A stretch of DNA of 35,152 bases from Chloroflexota bacterium (GCA_030550675.1 JAUQOW010000018.1:1-35152); one strand, 5' to 3'; positions 22,600 through 31,137 are shown, counted from the first letter of the stretch. Notes: a model not told the origin generated them from the letters alone. Numbers and translations: made by a program.

Positions 22600-25200
22600 A
22601 TGTCGTGGACGCTGCTGAAAACATCGCTCCGCTACATCCTGCGCCACCCCTGGCAGTTTGGTCTGGCAGTGCTGGGGGTCGCGCTCGGGGTCGCGGTTGT
22701 CGTCTCTATCGATCTTGCCAATGACAGTGCGCGACGGGCGTTTCTGCTTTCAACAGAGACGCTGACCGGGCGTGCGACTCACCGGATCGTCGGTGGACCT
22801 TCAGGGATACCGGAGGATGTCTACCGCCGGTTGCGGATCGATCTGGGAGTGCGCGCTGCGGCGCCGCTGGTGGAAGGCGAGGCGGCTGCGCCGGATCGCA
22901 GCGGGTTGACGCTGCGCATCCTGGGGATCGATCCGGTCGTCGAGGCGCCGTTCCGCCCCTGGCTTGCCGGTGCGCCCGGCGAGGGCGCAGCGCTCGACCG
23001 GACATCGTCGGCGCAGGAAGGGTGCCAGGGATTCGGGTGCTACGGATTGCTGATGACGCGCCCTGGCGCTGCGCTGATCTCTGCGGAGACAGCGCGTGAG
23101 TTCGGCATTGTCAGCGGTGCGCGCCTGCCGCTCATGATCGGCGCAACCACCGTTGAGGCGGAGATTGTCGGGTTGCTGGAGCCTGCCGATGACGCCAGCC
23201 GCCGTGCGCTGGACGGGCTGTTGATTATCGATATTGCGACCGCGCAGGAGTGGATGGGGAAAGCCGGCAGGTTGAGCAGCATTGACCTGATCATTCCCGA
23301 AGGCGCCGCAGGAGAGACGCTGCTGCAACGAATCTCAGCAACGCTGCCGCCGGGCGTGCGCATCGAGCGTCCTGAGCAGCGCAGCAACGCCATTCAGCAG
23401 ATGACGGCGGCATTCGAGCTGAACCTGTCCGCCCTCAGCCTGCTGGCGCTGGTGGTTGGCATGTTCCTGATCTACAACACGATGACGTTCTCGGTGGTGC
23501 AGCGGCGCACCATGCTGGGAACGCTCCGCTGCGTAGGGGTGGCGCGTCGCCAGATTTTTGCCCTGGTGCTGGGGGAAGCGCTGATCATCGGGTTGATCGG
23601 CGCGCTGGCGGGTCTGGCGCTCGGCGTGGCGCTTGGGCGCGGGCTGGTCGGGCTGGTGACGCAGACGATCAATGATCTCTACTTCGCCGTGACGGTGCGT
23701 TCGGTCGAACTGTCGCCCGGTGTCCTGCTGAAAGGGTTCGTTCTTGGCGTGACGGCGACGCTGGCGGCGGCGGCGGTTCCGGCGACGGAGGCGACGCTGA
23801 CGCCGCCGCGCACTGTGCTACGCCGTTCGTCGTATGAAGAGCGGATGCAGCGGGCAGTGCGCGCAGCGGCGTTGATCGGCGTTGTGCTGATCCTGATCGG
23901 GCTTGGATTGATCGCTCTGCCCGGACGCAGCCTGACCGTGAGTTTTGGCGGGTTGCTGGCGCTCACCGTTGGCGCAGCCGCGCTGACGCCGCTGGTCACG
24001 CAGGGGCTTGCCAGTATTGTGCGACCGGTCGCGGGGCGCGCGTTCGGACTGCTGGGGCGAATGGCGGCGCGCGACATTGTGGCGTCGCTCAGCCGCACGT
24101 CAGTCGCCGTCGCCGCCTTGATGATCGCCGTCTCGGTCACGATCGGCGTCGGTCTGATGGTCAGCAGTTTTCGCACGACGGTTGAGCGCTGGCTGGAAAA
24201 CACCATCCGCGCCGACATTTTTGTTTCTGCGCCAAGTTCGCGCGGCAACCGTCTCGAATCGCCGTTGCCCGACGAGGCGATAGCCCGCATTATCGAAGCG
24301 CCCGGCATCGAACGCTACCGCCGTTACCGCAGCGCCACCATCGACAGCAGCGTTGGTCCGCTGTTGACGATTGCCCTGGATGTCACCCAGGCGGATTACC
24401 GGGTCTTCCAGTGGGTTCATCCCGTCAATGAAGACACGGTCTGGCAGGCGTTCGCTGGGGGCGCGGCGCTGATCTCGGAGCCGCTGGCGTATCGCCACAA
24501 CCTGCGTCCCGGCGATACGCTGACGCTGCTGACTGATCGCGGCGAACGGCAATTCCCGATTGCTGGCGTCTTTTACGATTACGGCAGCGATCAGGGCGTG
24601 GCGATGATCGATCTCGCCGTGTACCGGACGCTGTGGGATGATCAGGCGCTCTCGTCGCTCGGATTGTATGTCGCGCCCGGCGTGGACGTTGACGCGCTGG
24701 TGCGCGACCTGCGCGCGCGGATGCCGCCTGGTCTGGCGGTCAACATCGTCTCGAACCGCGGGTTGCGCGAAACCTCAATGGCGATCTTCGACCGCACGTT
24801 TGCGATCACCACGGTGCTGCAACTGCTGGCGACGATCGTGGCGTTCATCGGCATTCTTTCGGCGCTCATGGCGTTGCAACTCGAACGGGCGCGCGAGATG
24901 GGGGTGTTGCGCGCCAACGGGTTGACGCCGCGCCAGTTGTGGGGGCTGGTCGTCGGGCAAACCGGGTTGATGGGGTTGTTCGCGGGAGTGCTGGCGATTC
25001 CAGTCGGGGTGATGATGGCGGCGGTGCTGGTCTACGTCATCAATCGACGTTCGTTTGGATGGACGCTTCTGTTCGAGTTGAACGGCGGGTTGTTTGTGCA
25101 GGCGGTCGCGGTAGCGGTCGTGGCGGCGCTGCTGGCGGGGTTGTACCCGGCGTGGCGCATGGGGCGCACCTCGCCAGCGCTGGCGTTGCGCGAGGAGTAG
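22600..25200 (+). CDS. ABC transporter permease, FtsX/MacB-type, double domain
   Basis: 866 residues with two FtsX-type membrane modules. An N-terminal helix (about 15-40) precedes a large extracytoplasmic domain. A helix group from about 275 to 465 (LSLLALVVGMFLIYNTMTFSVVQRRTMLGTLRCVG) and helices near 500-525 follow. After a second external domain come C-terminal helices (about 730-860) with FIGILSALMALQLERAREMGVLRANGLTPRQLWGLVVGQTG. This arrangement is typical of permeases for lipoprotein or lipid release and peptide export, working with a LolD-like ATPase. No ATPase gene is adjacent; it may be encoded elsewhere. The start ATG follows the amidohydrolase stop by nine bases. The repeat array begins seven bases after the stop. 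Confidence 0.88.
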   Translation: MSWTLLKTSLRYILRHPWQFGLAVLGVALGVAVVVSIDLANDSARRAFLLSTETLTGRATHRIVGGPSGIPEDVYRRLRIDLGVRAAAPLVEGEAAAPDRSGLTLRILGIDPVVEAPFRPWLAGAPGEGAALDRTSSAQEGCQGFGCYGLLMTRPGAALISAETAREFGIVSGARLPLMIGATTVEAEIVGLLEPADDASRRALDGLLIIDIATAQEWMGKAGRLSSIDLIIPEGAAGETLLQRISATLPPGVRIERPEQRSNAIQQMTAAFELNLSALSLLALVVGMFLIYNTMTFSVVQRRTMLGTLRCVGVARRQIFALVLGEALIIGLIGALAGLALGVALGRGLVGLVTQTINDLYFAVTVRSVELSPGVLLKGFVLGVTATLAAAAVPATEATLTPPRTVLRRSSYEERMQRAVRAAALIGVVLILIGLGLIALPGRSLTVSFGGLLALTVGAAALTPLVTQGLASIVRPVAGRAFGLLGRMAARDIVASLSRTSVAVAALMIAVSVTIGVGLMVSSFRTTVERWLENTIRADIFVSAPSSRGNRLESPLPDEAIARIIEAPGIERYRRYRSATIDSSVGPLLTIALDVTQADYRVFQWVHPVNEDTVWQAFAGGAALISEPLAYRHNLRPGDTLTLLTDRGERQFPIAGVFYDYGSDQGVAMIDLAVYRTLWDDQALSSLGLYVAPGVDVDALVRDLRARMPPGLAVNIVSNRGLRETSMAIFDRTFAITTVLQLLATIVAFIGILSALMALQLERAREMGVLRANGLTPRQLWGLVVGQTGLMGLFAGVLAIPVGVMMAAVLVYVINRRSFGWTLLFELNGGLFVQAVAVAVVAALLAGLYPAWRMGRTSPALALREE

Positions 25201-25207
25201 GGGTGAG

Positions 25208-25298
25208 GAGAACTGAGAACCAAGAACCAAGAATCAGGGACTGAGAACTGAGAACCAAGAACCAAGAATCAGGGACTGAGAACTGAGAACCAAGAACT
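25208..25298 (+). repeat. 35-bp tandem repeat, right array
   Basis: Two identical 35-bp units (25208-25242 and 25243-25277) and a partial third (25278-25298). Each begins GAGAACTGAGAACCAAG and ends AATCAGGGACT. The units have no spacers, so this is not CRISPR. A further degenerate piece lies at 25433-25456. Confidence 0.9.
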
Positions 25299-25299
25299 A

Positions 25300-25412
25300 A
25301 TAGGGAGATCAAATAAAACCTGGATAATCGAGCCTGCACCTTTGGAGGAGCGGTTGGCGTGGGCTGAGCCTGTCGAAGCCCACGCCGATCACGAGATTGT
25401 CCAAGATCTGGT
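25300..25412 (-). repeat. Dispersed hairpin-bearing repeat, copy 2
   Basis: An inverted copy of the element at 12436-12545. On the minus strand the hairpin is GCGTGGGCT, loop TCGACAGGCTC, AGCCCACGC. Relative to copy 1 two stem pairs differ and both changes are compensated, while the loop is identical. Flanking TTGGACAATCT and TTTGATCT blocks also match. Confidence 0.75.
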
Positions 25413-25471
25413 TGATCTTCCTGTAAGAATCAGAAACTGAGAACCAGAAAGCGAAGAATGCACACAAACGC

Positions 25472-26080
25472 TCAGAGCGTGGTGTCAGGGGCGTTGGCGA
25501 AGAAATCGGCGATGCTCGCCTGGATCGGCAGCGTCGGTGATGTCAGAACTCCATCTGGCAAAATCGTATCGACATTCTTGAAGAGGTCGGCAGCCGGGTC
25601 TGGCGCGCTGCATACGATTACATCACGTTCAGCAGGGCGGACGATCCAGTATTCCGGCACGGCGGCGCGCGCATACGCATTGCGTTTGATCTCCAGGTCC
25701 TGCTCAGAGTTGGACGGTGACACAACTTCCACGATAAGGTCTGGCACGCCGTAAATGCGCCGATCACGGATAATGCTCAGATGTGCCGTCCGCACGACGA
25801 GGATATCCGGTTGCACCGGGTCACAACCAGGCATGAAAACCCCAATCGGCGCCCACAGGGTTACACCGACTCCCTGATCATCAATTTGCGCGAACAGGGT
25901 GCGCACGATCTGGCGCACGATCCACTGGTGAAACGTGCTGGGCGCCGTTGTCATATACAGAACCCCATCGATGACTTCATAGCGATTGCCGTCGTCGGGA
26001 AGCTGCTCCCAGCGCTCACGGCTCCAGTCGGCGCGCAACGAACGCAGCGCGCGTTCAGGACCGGCGTGCACCATCGTCAT
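25472..26080 (-). CDS. Uma2-family (DUF820) protein, complete PD-(D/E)XK motif
   Basis: 202 residues. The family pattern is intact: RYEVIDGVLYMTTAPSTFHQ, VQPDILVVRTAHL (Asp), GVPDLIVEVVSPSNSEQDLEIKRNAYARAAV (Glu and Lys) and PEYWIVRPAERDVIV. Uma2 proteins share the restriction-endonuclease fold; cellular role unknown. It starts at ATG 26080 within the stop of the upstream STAS gene (ATGA overlap), with GGAGG upstream, so the two products are made together. Only about 27 percent of positions seem shared with the Uma2 protein at 14263 by eye, so they are distant members. The downstream side is repeat DNA. Confidence 0.88.
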   Translation of the reverse strand: MTMVHAGPERALRSLRADWSRERWEQLPDDGNRYEVIDGVLYMTTAPSTFHQWIVRQIVRTLFAQIDDQGVGVTLWAPIGVFMPGCDPVQPDILVVRTAHLSIIRDRRIYGVPDLIVEVVSPSNSEQDLEIKRNAYARAAVPEYWIVRPAERDVIVCSAPDPAADLFKNVDTILPDGVLTSPTLPIQASIADFFANAPDTTL

Positions 26081-27174
26081 CGTACATCTCCTCCACTGTT
26101 TGCCGACGACAGCGCCGATTGCAGGGTCGCTGCCGTGCGCATCTCGTTCAAATCGGCGCCCAGACCGACAAGCGTTTGCGCAACTTCGGGACGGATGCCA
26201 GCCAGGATTGTCGCGGCGCCCATCAAGCGCGCCGCTCGCGCCACCTGGATCAGAGCGGCGGCGACGTGGCTGTCAATAACGGCGACGCCGGTCACATCAA
26301 TCACCAGGATGCGCGCGCGGGTTCGTTCCAGGGATCGCAGCGCAGCAGCGAGCAACTGCTGAACGCGGTTTGTGTCGATGCTTCCGATGAGCGGAATCAC
26401 CAGCGTGTCATCGCGGACGGGAATGACCGGCGCTGCGAGTTCTGCAACCATCTGGTTCAGGCGCTGTTGCGCTTTGAGGCTTTCTTCTAACCGTGCGACG
26501 ACTGCGCGTTGTTCGTCGACAAGACGGCGGTACGCGGCGGTGCGCTCTTCGACGCGCGCTTCCAGCGTTGCATTGGCGACTGACAGTTGCTGACCGACTT
26601 CCTCCGCATGCTGGCGCGCCTTGTCAGCCTCCTTGAGCGCCGACGACAGGCTGCGCGCTCCGATGAAGGAAATGAAGGCGCTGACCGTCAGCAGGACGGT
26701 AAGGTGCGCCAGGGCGAGGTTGAGATTGATTGCGGTACGGGTTTCAGCGGGAACTCCTGCCAGAACGCCCGCAATGCCAGCCAGACAAATGCCAAGCACG
26801 ATCCAGATCTGGCGCGGGGGCAGCAGCACGCTGGCCAGCAGGACGCTGACAAGGAGATAGAACAGATTGAACGGCGAGTTGGGATTGAGAAACACGCCGC
26901 TCACAGCGCCAATGCCGCTGACAATGATGACAACATAGGCCCCGGCGCTGACAAACCCCTTTTTGCCGAGCAGCGCCGCCGAAGCAAACACCAGCGTCGC
27001 CAACCCAAGGTTGATAAAACGCCCTGCCGATGGCTGGATCAGCGTCAATGCCATCCCAACGCTCAACAAAAGCGCAACCACGCCGAGGGACAGGGAGACC
27101 AGAATGCGTCCGCGTCGCTGGTCATCAGGGGAGCGGGCTGTGACATCGGTCAGGGAGGAGAGCAGGCTGGTCAT
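26077..27174 (-). CDS. Membrane protein with C-terminal RsbR-like STAS domain
   Basis: 365 residues. About six transmembrane helices (residues about 23-165) form a MASE-like sensor module. A long coiled coil follows (about 170-235; EADKARQHAEEVGQQL to EERTAAYRRLVDEQRAVVARLEE), then a STAS domain (about 245-355) with VIDVTGVAVIDSHVAAALIQVARAARLMGA and LAGIRPEVAQTLVGLG. The STAS part closely resembles that of the PAS protein at the window start. Thr in DVTG is the likely phosphosite; the second site has Ala (LAGIRPE), where RsbR proteins usually have Thr. Start chosen at ATG 27174 behind AGAGGG; a TTG at 27243 lies upstream of the promoter. It should link a membrane signal to stressosome-like partner switching. 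Coupled to the Uma2 gene. Confidence 0.87.
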   Translation of the reverse strand: MTSLLSSLTDVTARSPDDQRRGRILVSLSLGVVALLLSVGMALTLIQPSAGRFINLGLATLVFASAALLGKKGFVSAGAYVVIIVSGIGAVSGVFLNPNSPFNLFYLLVSVLLASVLLPPRQIWIVLGICLAGIAGVLAGVPAETRTAINLNLALAHLTVLLTVSAFISFIGARSLSSALKEADKARQHAEEVGQQLSVANATLEARVEERTAAYRRLVDEQRAVVARLEESLKAQQRLNQMVAELAAPVIPVRDDTLVIPLIGSIDTNRVQQLLAAALRSLERTRARILVIDVTGVAVIDSHVAAALIQVARAARLMGAATILAGIRPEVAQTLVGLGADLNEMRTAATLQSALSSANSGGDVR

Positions 27175-27224
27175 CGCATCGCCCTCTGCTGAATGTGAAC
27201 GTAACGATTGCACATGTGGACTCG

Positions 27225-27233
27225 ATTGTATCA
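27225..27233 (-). promoter_or_regulatory. Extended -10 promoter of the STAS-Uma2 operon
   Basis: On the minus strand TGA-TACAAT lies about 50 bases ahead of the ATG at 27174. Its place rules out the TTG start at 27243. Confidence 0.55.
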
Positions 27234-27336
27234 CATCCTGCAATATGTTGATAAATGGTAAATATCCCTGTTGCCTTGTTCCTCTTTCCCCTCGCCTTTT
27301 CGCCGTCCGCGTCGTTTCTCTTTATTCTGCTTGCAG

Positions 27337-27342
27337 TATAAT
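27337..27342 (+). promoter_or_regulatory. -10 box of the LUD gene
   Basis: A perfect TATAAT about 46 bases ahead of the ATG at 27389. No convincing -35 box is seen. Confidence 0.5.
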
Positions 27343-27388
27343 AGTTGCATTCCGGTTCCATCTCCGACATACGATACGAGAGCGTCGC

Positions 27389-28093
27389 ATGAACAGCAGC
27401 CGTGACCGCATGCTCAATCGCATCCGCGCCAGTCTGCGCGCAACGCGACCGTTCCTGGAAGCGGAGGCGGCGCGCGCGCCGCATGCTCCGCCGCCCTTCG
27501 TCCATCCGATTACGCACGACGACGTGGTGCAGCAGTTTGCCGCCGAACTGACGAAACTTCAGGCGTACCCGCATCCCTGCGCCGACGACGAAGCGGCGCT
27601 TGCGACCATCGCCGACATCCTTGCTCAACACGAGGCGCAGGAAGTCATTACGTGGGATCTGGAGAAGATCGACCTGCCGGGACTCGCGGATCTTCTTCAG
27701 CAGCGTGGCGTAAGGCGGCTCGATGGGCGGATTGCAGGCGATCCCGCGCAACGTTCAACGTTGCTTCAGGCGCACGAGCGTGCGCCCGTGTGCATTGCCG
27801 GGGTCGATGCCGCAATCGCTGAAAGCGCAACGCTCGTTGTGCACAGCGGCGAAGGACGGGCGCGCATGGCGTCATTGCTTGCGCCGGTGTTCATCGCCGT
27901 AGCGCGTCGAGCGCAGTTTGTGCGCGGTCTGGGCGAGGCTATCGAGCGCATCAAACAGAAGTACGGCGAGGTGTTTCGCAATGCCAGCGCGCTCACCCTG
28001 ATCACTGGTCCAAGCCGCACCGCTGACATTGAGTTGACGCTCACCCTCGGCGTGCACGGACCGCGCGAAGTGCATGTTGTTATTATTGGATAG
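27389..28093 (+). CDS. LUD-domain protein, LutC/YkgG-like
   Basis: 234 residues. LutC layout: RDRMLNRIRASLRAT at the N-terminus, VCIAGVDAAIAESATLVVHSGEGRARMASLLAPVFIAVARRAQFV in the middle, and LTLITGPSRTADIELTLTLGVHGPREVHVVII at the C-terminus. In bacteria LutC works with the iron-sulfur proteins LutA and LutB in lactate oxidation. Neither is next to it, and both neighbours are unrelated, so it may serve a complex encoded elsewhere. Start chosen at the ATG after the -10 box; the frame stays open far upstream without a ribosome site. Length is normal for LutC. Confidence 0.88.
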   Translation: MNSSRDRMLNRIRASLRATRPFLEAEAARAPHAPPPFVHPITHDDVVQQFAAELTKLQAYPHPCADDEAALATIADILAQHEAQEVITWDLEKIDLPGLADLLQQRGVRRLDGRIAGDPAQRSTLLQAHERAPVCIAGVDAAIAESATLVVHSGEGRARMASLLAPVFIAVARRAQFVRGLGEAIERIKQKYGEVFRNASALTLITGPSRTADIELTLTLGVHGPREVHVVIIG

Positions 28094-28102
28094 TATCCAC
28101 TT

Positions 28103-28125
28103 CCCGCAAGCGCCGACCTTGCGGG
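28103..28125. terminator. Hairpin between convergent LUD and DUF427 genes
   Basis: CCCGCAAG (28103-28110) and CTTGCGGG (28118-28125) form a perfect 8-bp stem with a 7-base loop. No T-tract is present. The position between convergent stops suggests a bidirectional terminator. Confidence 0.5.
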
Positions 28126-28138
28126 ATGCTGTTCGCCG

Positions 28139-28423
28139 TCACGCCTCGACTTTGACGCCGCGCCAGAAGGCAATATATCCGGCGATGCGACGGGCTGCCT
28201 CTTTAGGTTCGGGATAATACCACGCCGCGTCGCGGTTCACGGCGTCGTTGACGACGATATCATAGTAACTTGCAACCCCTTTCCATCCGCATACCGTGTG
28301 GGTCGCACTGTCGCGCAGATACTCGCGTTTGACCGACTCAGGCGGAAAGTAGTGGTTGCCTTCGATGACAATGGTTGCATCGCTCTCGGCGATAACGACG
28401 CCGTTCCAGATGGCGCGAGCCAT
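28139..28423 (-). CDS. DUF427-family protein
   Basis: 94 residues covering one DUF427 domain: MARAIWNGVVIAESD, NHYFPPESVKREYL, THTVCGWKGVASYYDIVV and DAAWYYPEPKEAARRIAGYIAFW. The family is small and cytosolic with a beta-rich fold; its biochemical role is not established as far as I know. The ATG has TGGAGGA upstream. It is a single gene, convergent with the LUD gene and divergent from the large PP2C-like gene. Confidence 0.92.
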   Translation of the reverse strand: MARAIWNGVVIAESDATIVIEGNHYFPPESVKREYLRDSATHTVCGWKGVASYYDIVVNDAVNRDAAWYYPEPKEAARRIAGYIAFWRGVKVEA

Positions 28424-28474
28424 AATCCGTTCCTCCAGGGATTAAGATAGAGCTGGAGTCTCGTCTTTCCAGCG

Positions 28475-28483
28475 TGCTATAAT
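28475..28483 (+). promoter_or_regulatory. Extended -10 promoter of the PP2C-like gene
   Basis: TGC-TATAAT is identical to the parA promoter box and lies about 33 bases ahead of the start codon. Confidence 0.6.
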
Positions 28484-28515
28484 TCCAGTACGTAGCAAGC
28501 CGTAGAAGCGATCTC

Positions 28516-31110
28516 ATGCCTGGAAACGTTACCCGCTCCGGTTCATTCGGTCTGGTCAGCGGCATTCCACAGGAAAAAAGCGACCTGACGCTGGTCGTGA
28601 TGCCTGCCAACCCGTTCGCGCCCGAAGCGCGCAAGGGGCAGTTGCACGTCGTTGTTGAAGCCGACCAGGACGTGTCGCGCGGGCGTGACGCCTGTCTGCT
28701 CGTCCTGCGCACCATTCGCCGGGTCTTTTACGAGGACCCGTCGTTCTCTGTCACGTCCTCGCTGCGCAAGGCGATCCTGGCGGCGAACCGCGCGCTCTAT
28801 CAGCAGAATTTCAACGCGCCGCCGCAGAAGCGCGCGGTCGTCGGCTTGACGTGCGCCGTCATCAAAGATCGCGATCTGTTCATTGCTCAGGTTGCGCCAG
28901 CGCAGGCGTATGTCATGGCGGAGGGTCGATTGCGCGCGTTGCCCGCCAATGCGTCATGGGGCGGCGCTGCCATCCCGTTCCGTTCGCGTGCGCTTGGCGT
29001 CAGTCTGACAATCGAGCCGGATCTCTACCGCGCCGTGTTGCGCCCTGGCGATGGCGTGCTGATCTGCACGAGCAACCTGTCGGATCTGCTCTCGCGCGAG
29101 GAAGTCACCCGCCTGTTGCGCGCAGCGGAGCCGAATGATGCGCTTACCGGCATCACCGACCTGTGTCGCCGCCATCAGATCGCCGATGCTCACGGCATCG
29201 TCGCCATGACGTTTGCGCGGCTCAGTCCGGCGGCGCAGGCGTCGCCGTTCAGCGCTGCGGGGATGAACGAGCGGGCGCGCCTGGCGCTGAGCGGCGTCGC
29301 GGAACGCCTGGCGCGCGCAGGGGCGGACATCGTCTGGCTGCTGCGCGGTCCGGCTGAGCGTGAAGCGCGCCGGCGCGCCGAGGTGAGTCGCGCGCGTCTG
29401 GCGGAGGAAGAGCGACGGCTGACCCGCCCCCACGACGAGCCGCCGTATTCCGCCGATCCGCTCCCTGTGCCACGACCGCTCAATCTGGGCGATCCGCTGA
29501 GCAAGGATGCGAATCATCGCTCGTCATCGGCGGTGCGCGCGTCGCCGGAGATGCCCGCCGCGCCAAGCGCCTTGCTGGGAGAAGTTTCGTTTCGCGACGC
29601 GCCAGCGCCGGAGCGGGTGATCGATTTGAGCGATGTGGCTGGACAGGCAGTATTCGGGCATCACGCGCGGGCGAAACGACCCGGCGCGCGTCCGTCCGCC
29701 CGCCCGTTCGAGGATCGTTCCAATCCATTCATCCGTCTCGGCGACAGAATCACGCAATGGTTGCGACCGCGTCCAAGCGCGCCGCCTCGTGCGCTCCCGC
29801 GCCAGCCGCGCACGACCGGTCTCAGCTATCGGCGGCAGAGACCTCCATTTCCCTGGGCGCTCCTGCTGGCGCTCGTTTCGCTCATCAGTCTGCTTATTCT
29901 GTACGGCGCCGCGTTAAGCCGGGAATATGCGCTGCGCGAGGCGGACAACGCACTGACGGAAGCGGAACAGGCGGTGGCTGCCATTCGCGGTGCGCCAGAT
30001 GAGGCGACTGCTCAGGAACTTCTGATCGAAGCCGAAGAGTCGCTGGCGGCGTTGCGCAGTTCAGATCTGATAACCGCAACCGCAGCACATCGTCAACGGT
30101 ATGAGGAGTTGGTGCGCGAGTATACCCGTGCGCTGGCAGCCGTGCAAAAACAAACCTACTTCGATGACCTGACCGAGGTGACGCGCCATCCGTTGCCAGG
30201 GGGTCTGTTCGATGCCGTTATTGTGCCGCCGCCGCCGCGCACAGTGACTGATACCCTGTCGTTCGGCTCGATCTATATGCTCGACACGAATGCGGGCACG
30301 CTCTATCGCGCACCGCGCGGCGGCGGCGCAGCGCAACCGTTTCTGCGACCGGAAGATGTTATTGGTCCGCTCAGCGTGGGACGGGTGCGCGCCGCCGCCT
30401 GGCGCATCGACAATATTGTCGCCGTGGCGCAGAGCGGCGACAGCGGACCATTTACCTTCTATTTTCGCAGCGGCAATGAATGGCGCTACAGCATCCTGGC
30501 GGGCAGCGAGGAATGGGGGCGCGTGGGCGAACGCTTTCGGGCGGTCAACTATGAGGGCAATCTGTATGTTCTTGGCGCGGCGCGCAGCAATGTGTTGCGT
30601 TACCTGAGCGGCGAGTACGGATCATTCCCGCTGCCCTGGATTCAGAATGACGGCGGGCGTGATGTGGGAAGCGCCATCGATCTGGCGGTGGACGGCAAAA
30701 TCAACCTCTTGATGCCGGATGGTCGCGTGCTGATCTTTGCAACCAACAGCGCTGGCGAGCGCGCCTTTGAACGCGAGATACCCGTTCCGCCGATCCGTCC
30801 GCCGCTGGTGACGGCGACCCGTTTCTTTGTGACTGGTCCGCCGGATAGCGGTTCGATCTTCCTGGTCGATAGCTTCAATGGACGCATTATTCAGATCGAC
30901 AAATTGACCGGCGAGTTCATTCAACAGATCAGCGCCCCGCCCGATGGACCAATTGCGCTCGATCAGTTGTTCAGCGTTTTTGTCGACGAGAGCGGCAGTC
31001 GACCAGTGCTCTACATGGTCAATGGCAGCCAGATTGTGCGCGGTTCACTGCCTGACCGTCCCCGTCCTTTCCGCGAACCTGGATCGCCAACACCAGTCGT
31101 TACGCCATAG
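28516..31110 (+). CDS. PP2C-fold pseudophosphatase with membrane anchor and external propeller-like domain
   Basis: 864 residues. Residues about 20-250 follow the order of PP2C/PPM phosphatases: GQLHVVVEADQDVSRGRDA, SLRKAILAANRALYQQNF, VVGLTCAVIKDRDLFIAQVAPAQAYVMAEGRLRALP and VLRPGDGVLICTSNLSDLLSREEVTRLL. The metal-binding Asp residues of the usual VADG, GDSR and SDGL motifs are missing (EADQ, APAQ, TSNL), so it is probably catalytically dead. A Pro/Arg-rich linker (about 310-440) leads to one transmembrane helix (about 447-468). Beyond it lie a helical hairpin (about 470-545) and a beta-rich region (about 575-850) with propeller-like repeats such as SIYMLDTNAGTLYRA and SIFLVDSFNGRIIQIDKLTGEF. 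An inside-out sensor or anchor for Ser/Thr kinase signalling is inferred. It ends 27 bases before zwf. Confidence 0.78.
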   Translation: MPGNVTRSGSFGLVSGIPQEKSDLTLVVMPANPFAPEARKGQLHVVVEADQDVSRGRDACLLVLRTIRRVFYEDPSFSVTSSLRKAILAANRALYQQNFNAPPQKRAVVGLTCAVIKDRDLFIAQVAPAQAYVMAEGRLRALPANASWGGAAIPFRSRALGVSLTIEPDLYRAVLRPGDGVLICTSNLSDLLSREEVTRLLRAAEPNDALTGITDLCRRHQIADAHGIVAMTFARLSPAAQASPFSAAGMNERARLALSGVAERLARAGADIVWLLRGPAEREARRRAEVSRARLAEEERRLTRPHDEPPYSADPLPVPRPLNLGDPLSKDANHRSSSAVRASPEMPAAPSALLGEVSFRDAPAPERVIDLSDVAGQAVFGHHARAKRPGARPSARPFEDRSNPFIRLGDRITQWLRPRPSAPPRALPRQPRTTGLSYRRQRPPFPWALLLALVSLISLLILYGAALSREYALREADNALTEAEQAVAAIRGAPDEATAQELLIEAEESLAALRSSDLITATAAHRQRYEELVREYTRALAAVQKQTYFDDLTEVTRHPLPGGLFDAVIVPPPPRTVTDTLSFGSIYMLDTNAGTLYRAPRGGGAAQPFLRPEDVIGPLSVGRVRAAAWRIDNIVAVAQSGDSGPFTFYFRSGNEWRYSILAGSEEWGRVGERFRAVNYEGNLYVLGAARSNVLRYLSGEYGSFPLPWIQNDGGRDVGSAIDLAVDGKINLLMPDGRVLIFATNSAGERAFEREIPVPPIRPPLVTATRFFVTGPPDSGSIFLVDSFNGRIIQIDKLTGEFIQQISAPPDGPIALDQLFSVFVDESGSRPVLYMVNGSQIVRGSLPDRPRPFREPGSPTPVVTP

Positions 31111-31137
31111 GCGATCTGCAATCTGCAAGGAGTCTCA

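Noticed and set aside
25208-25298. Possible CRISPR array
   Set aside because: The 35-bp units are directly joined without unique spacers, and no cas gene is near.
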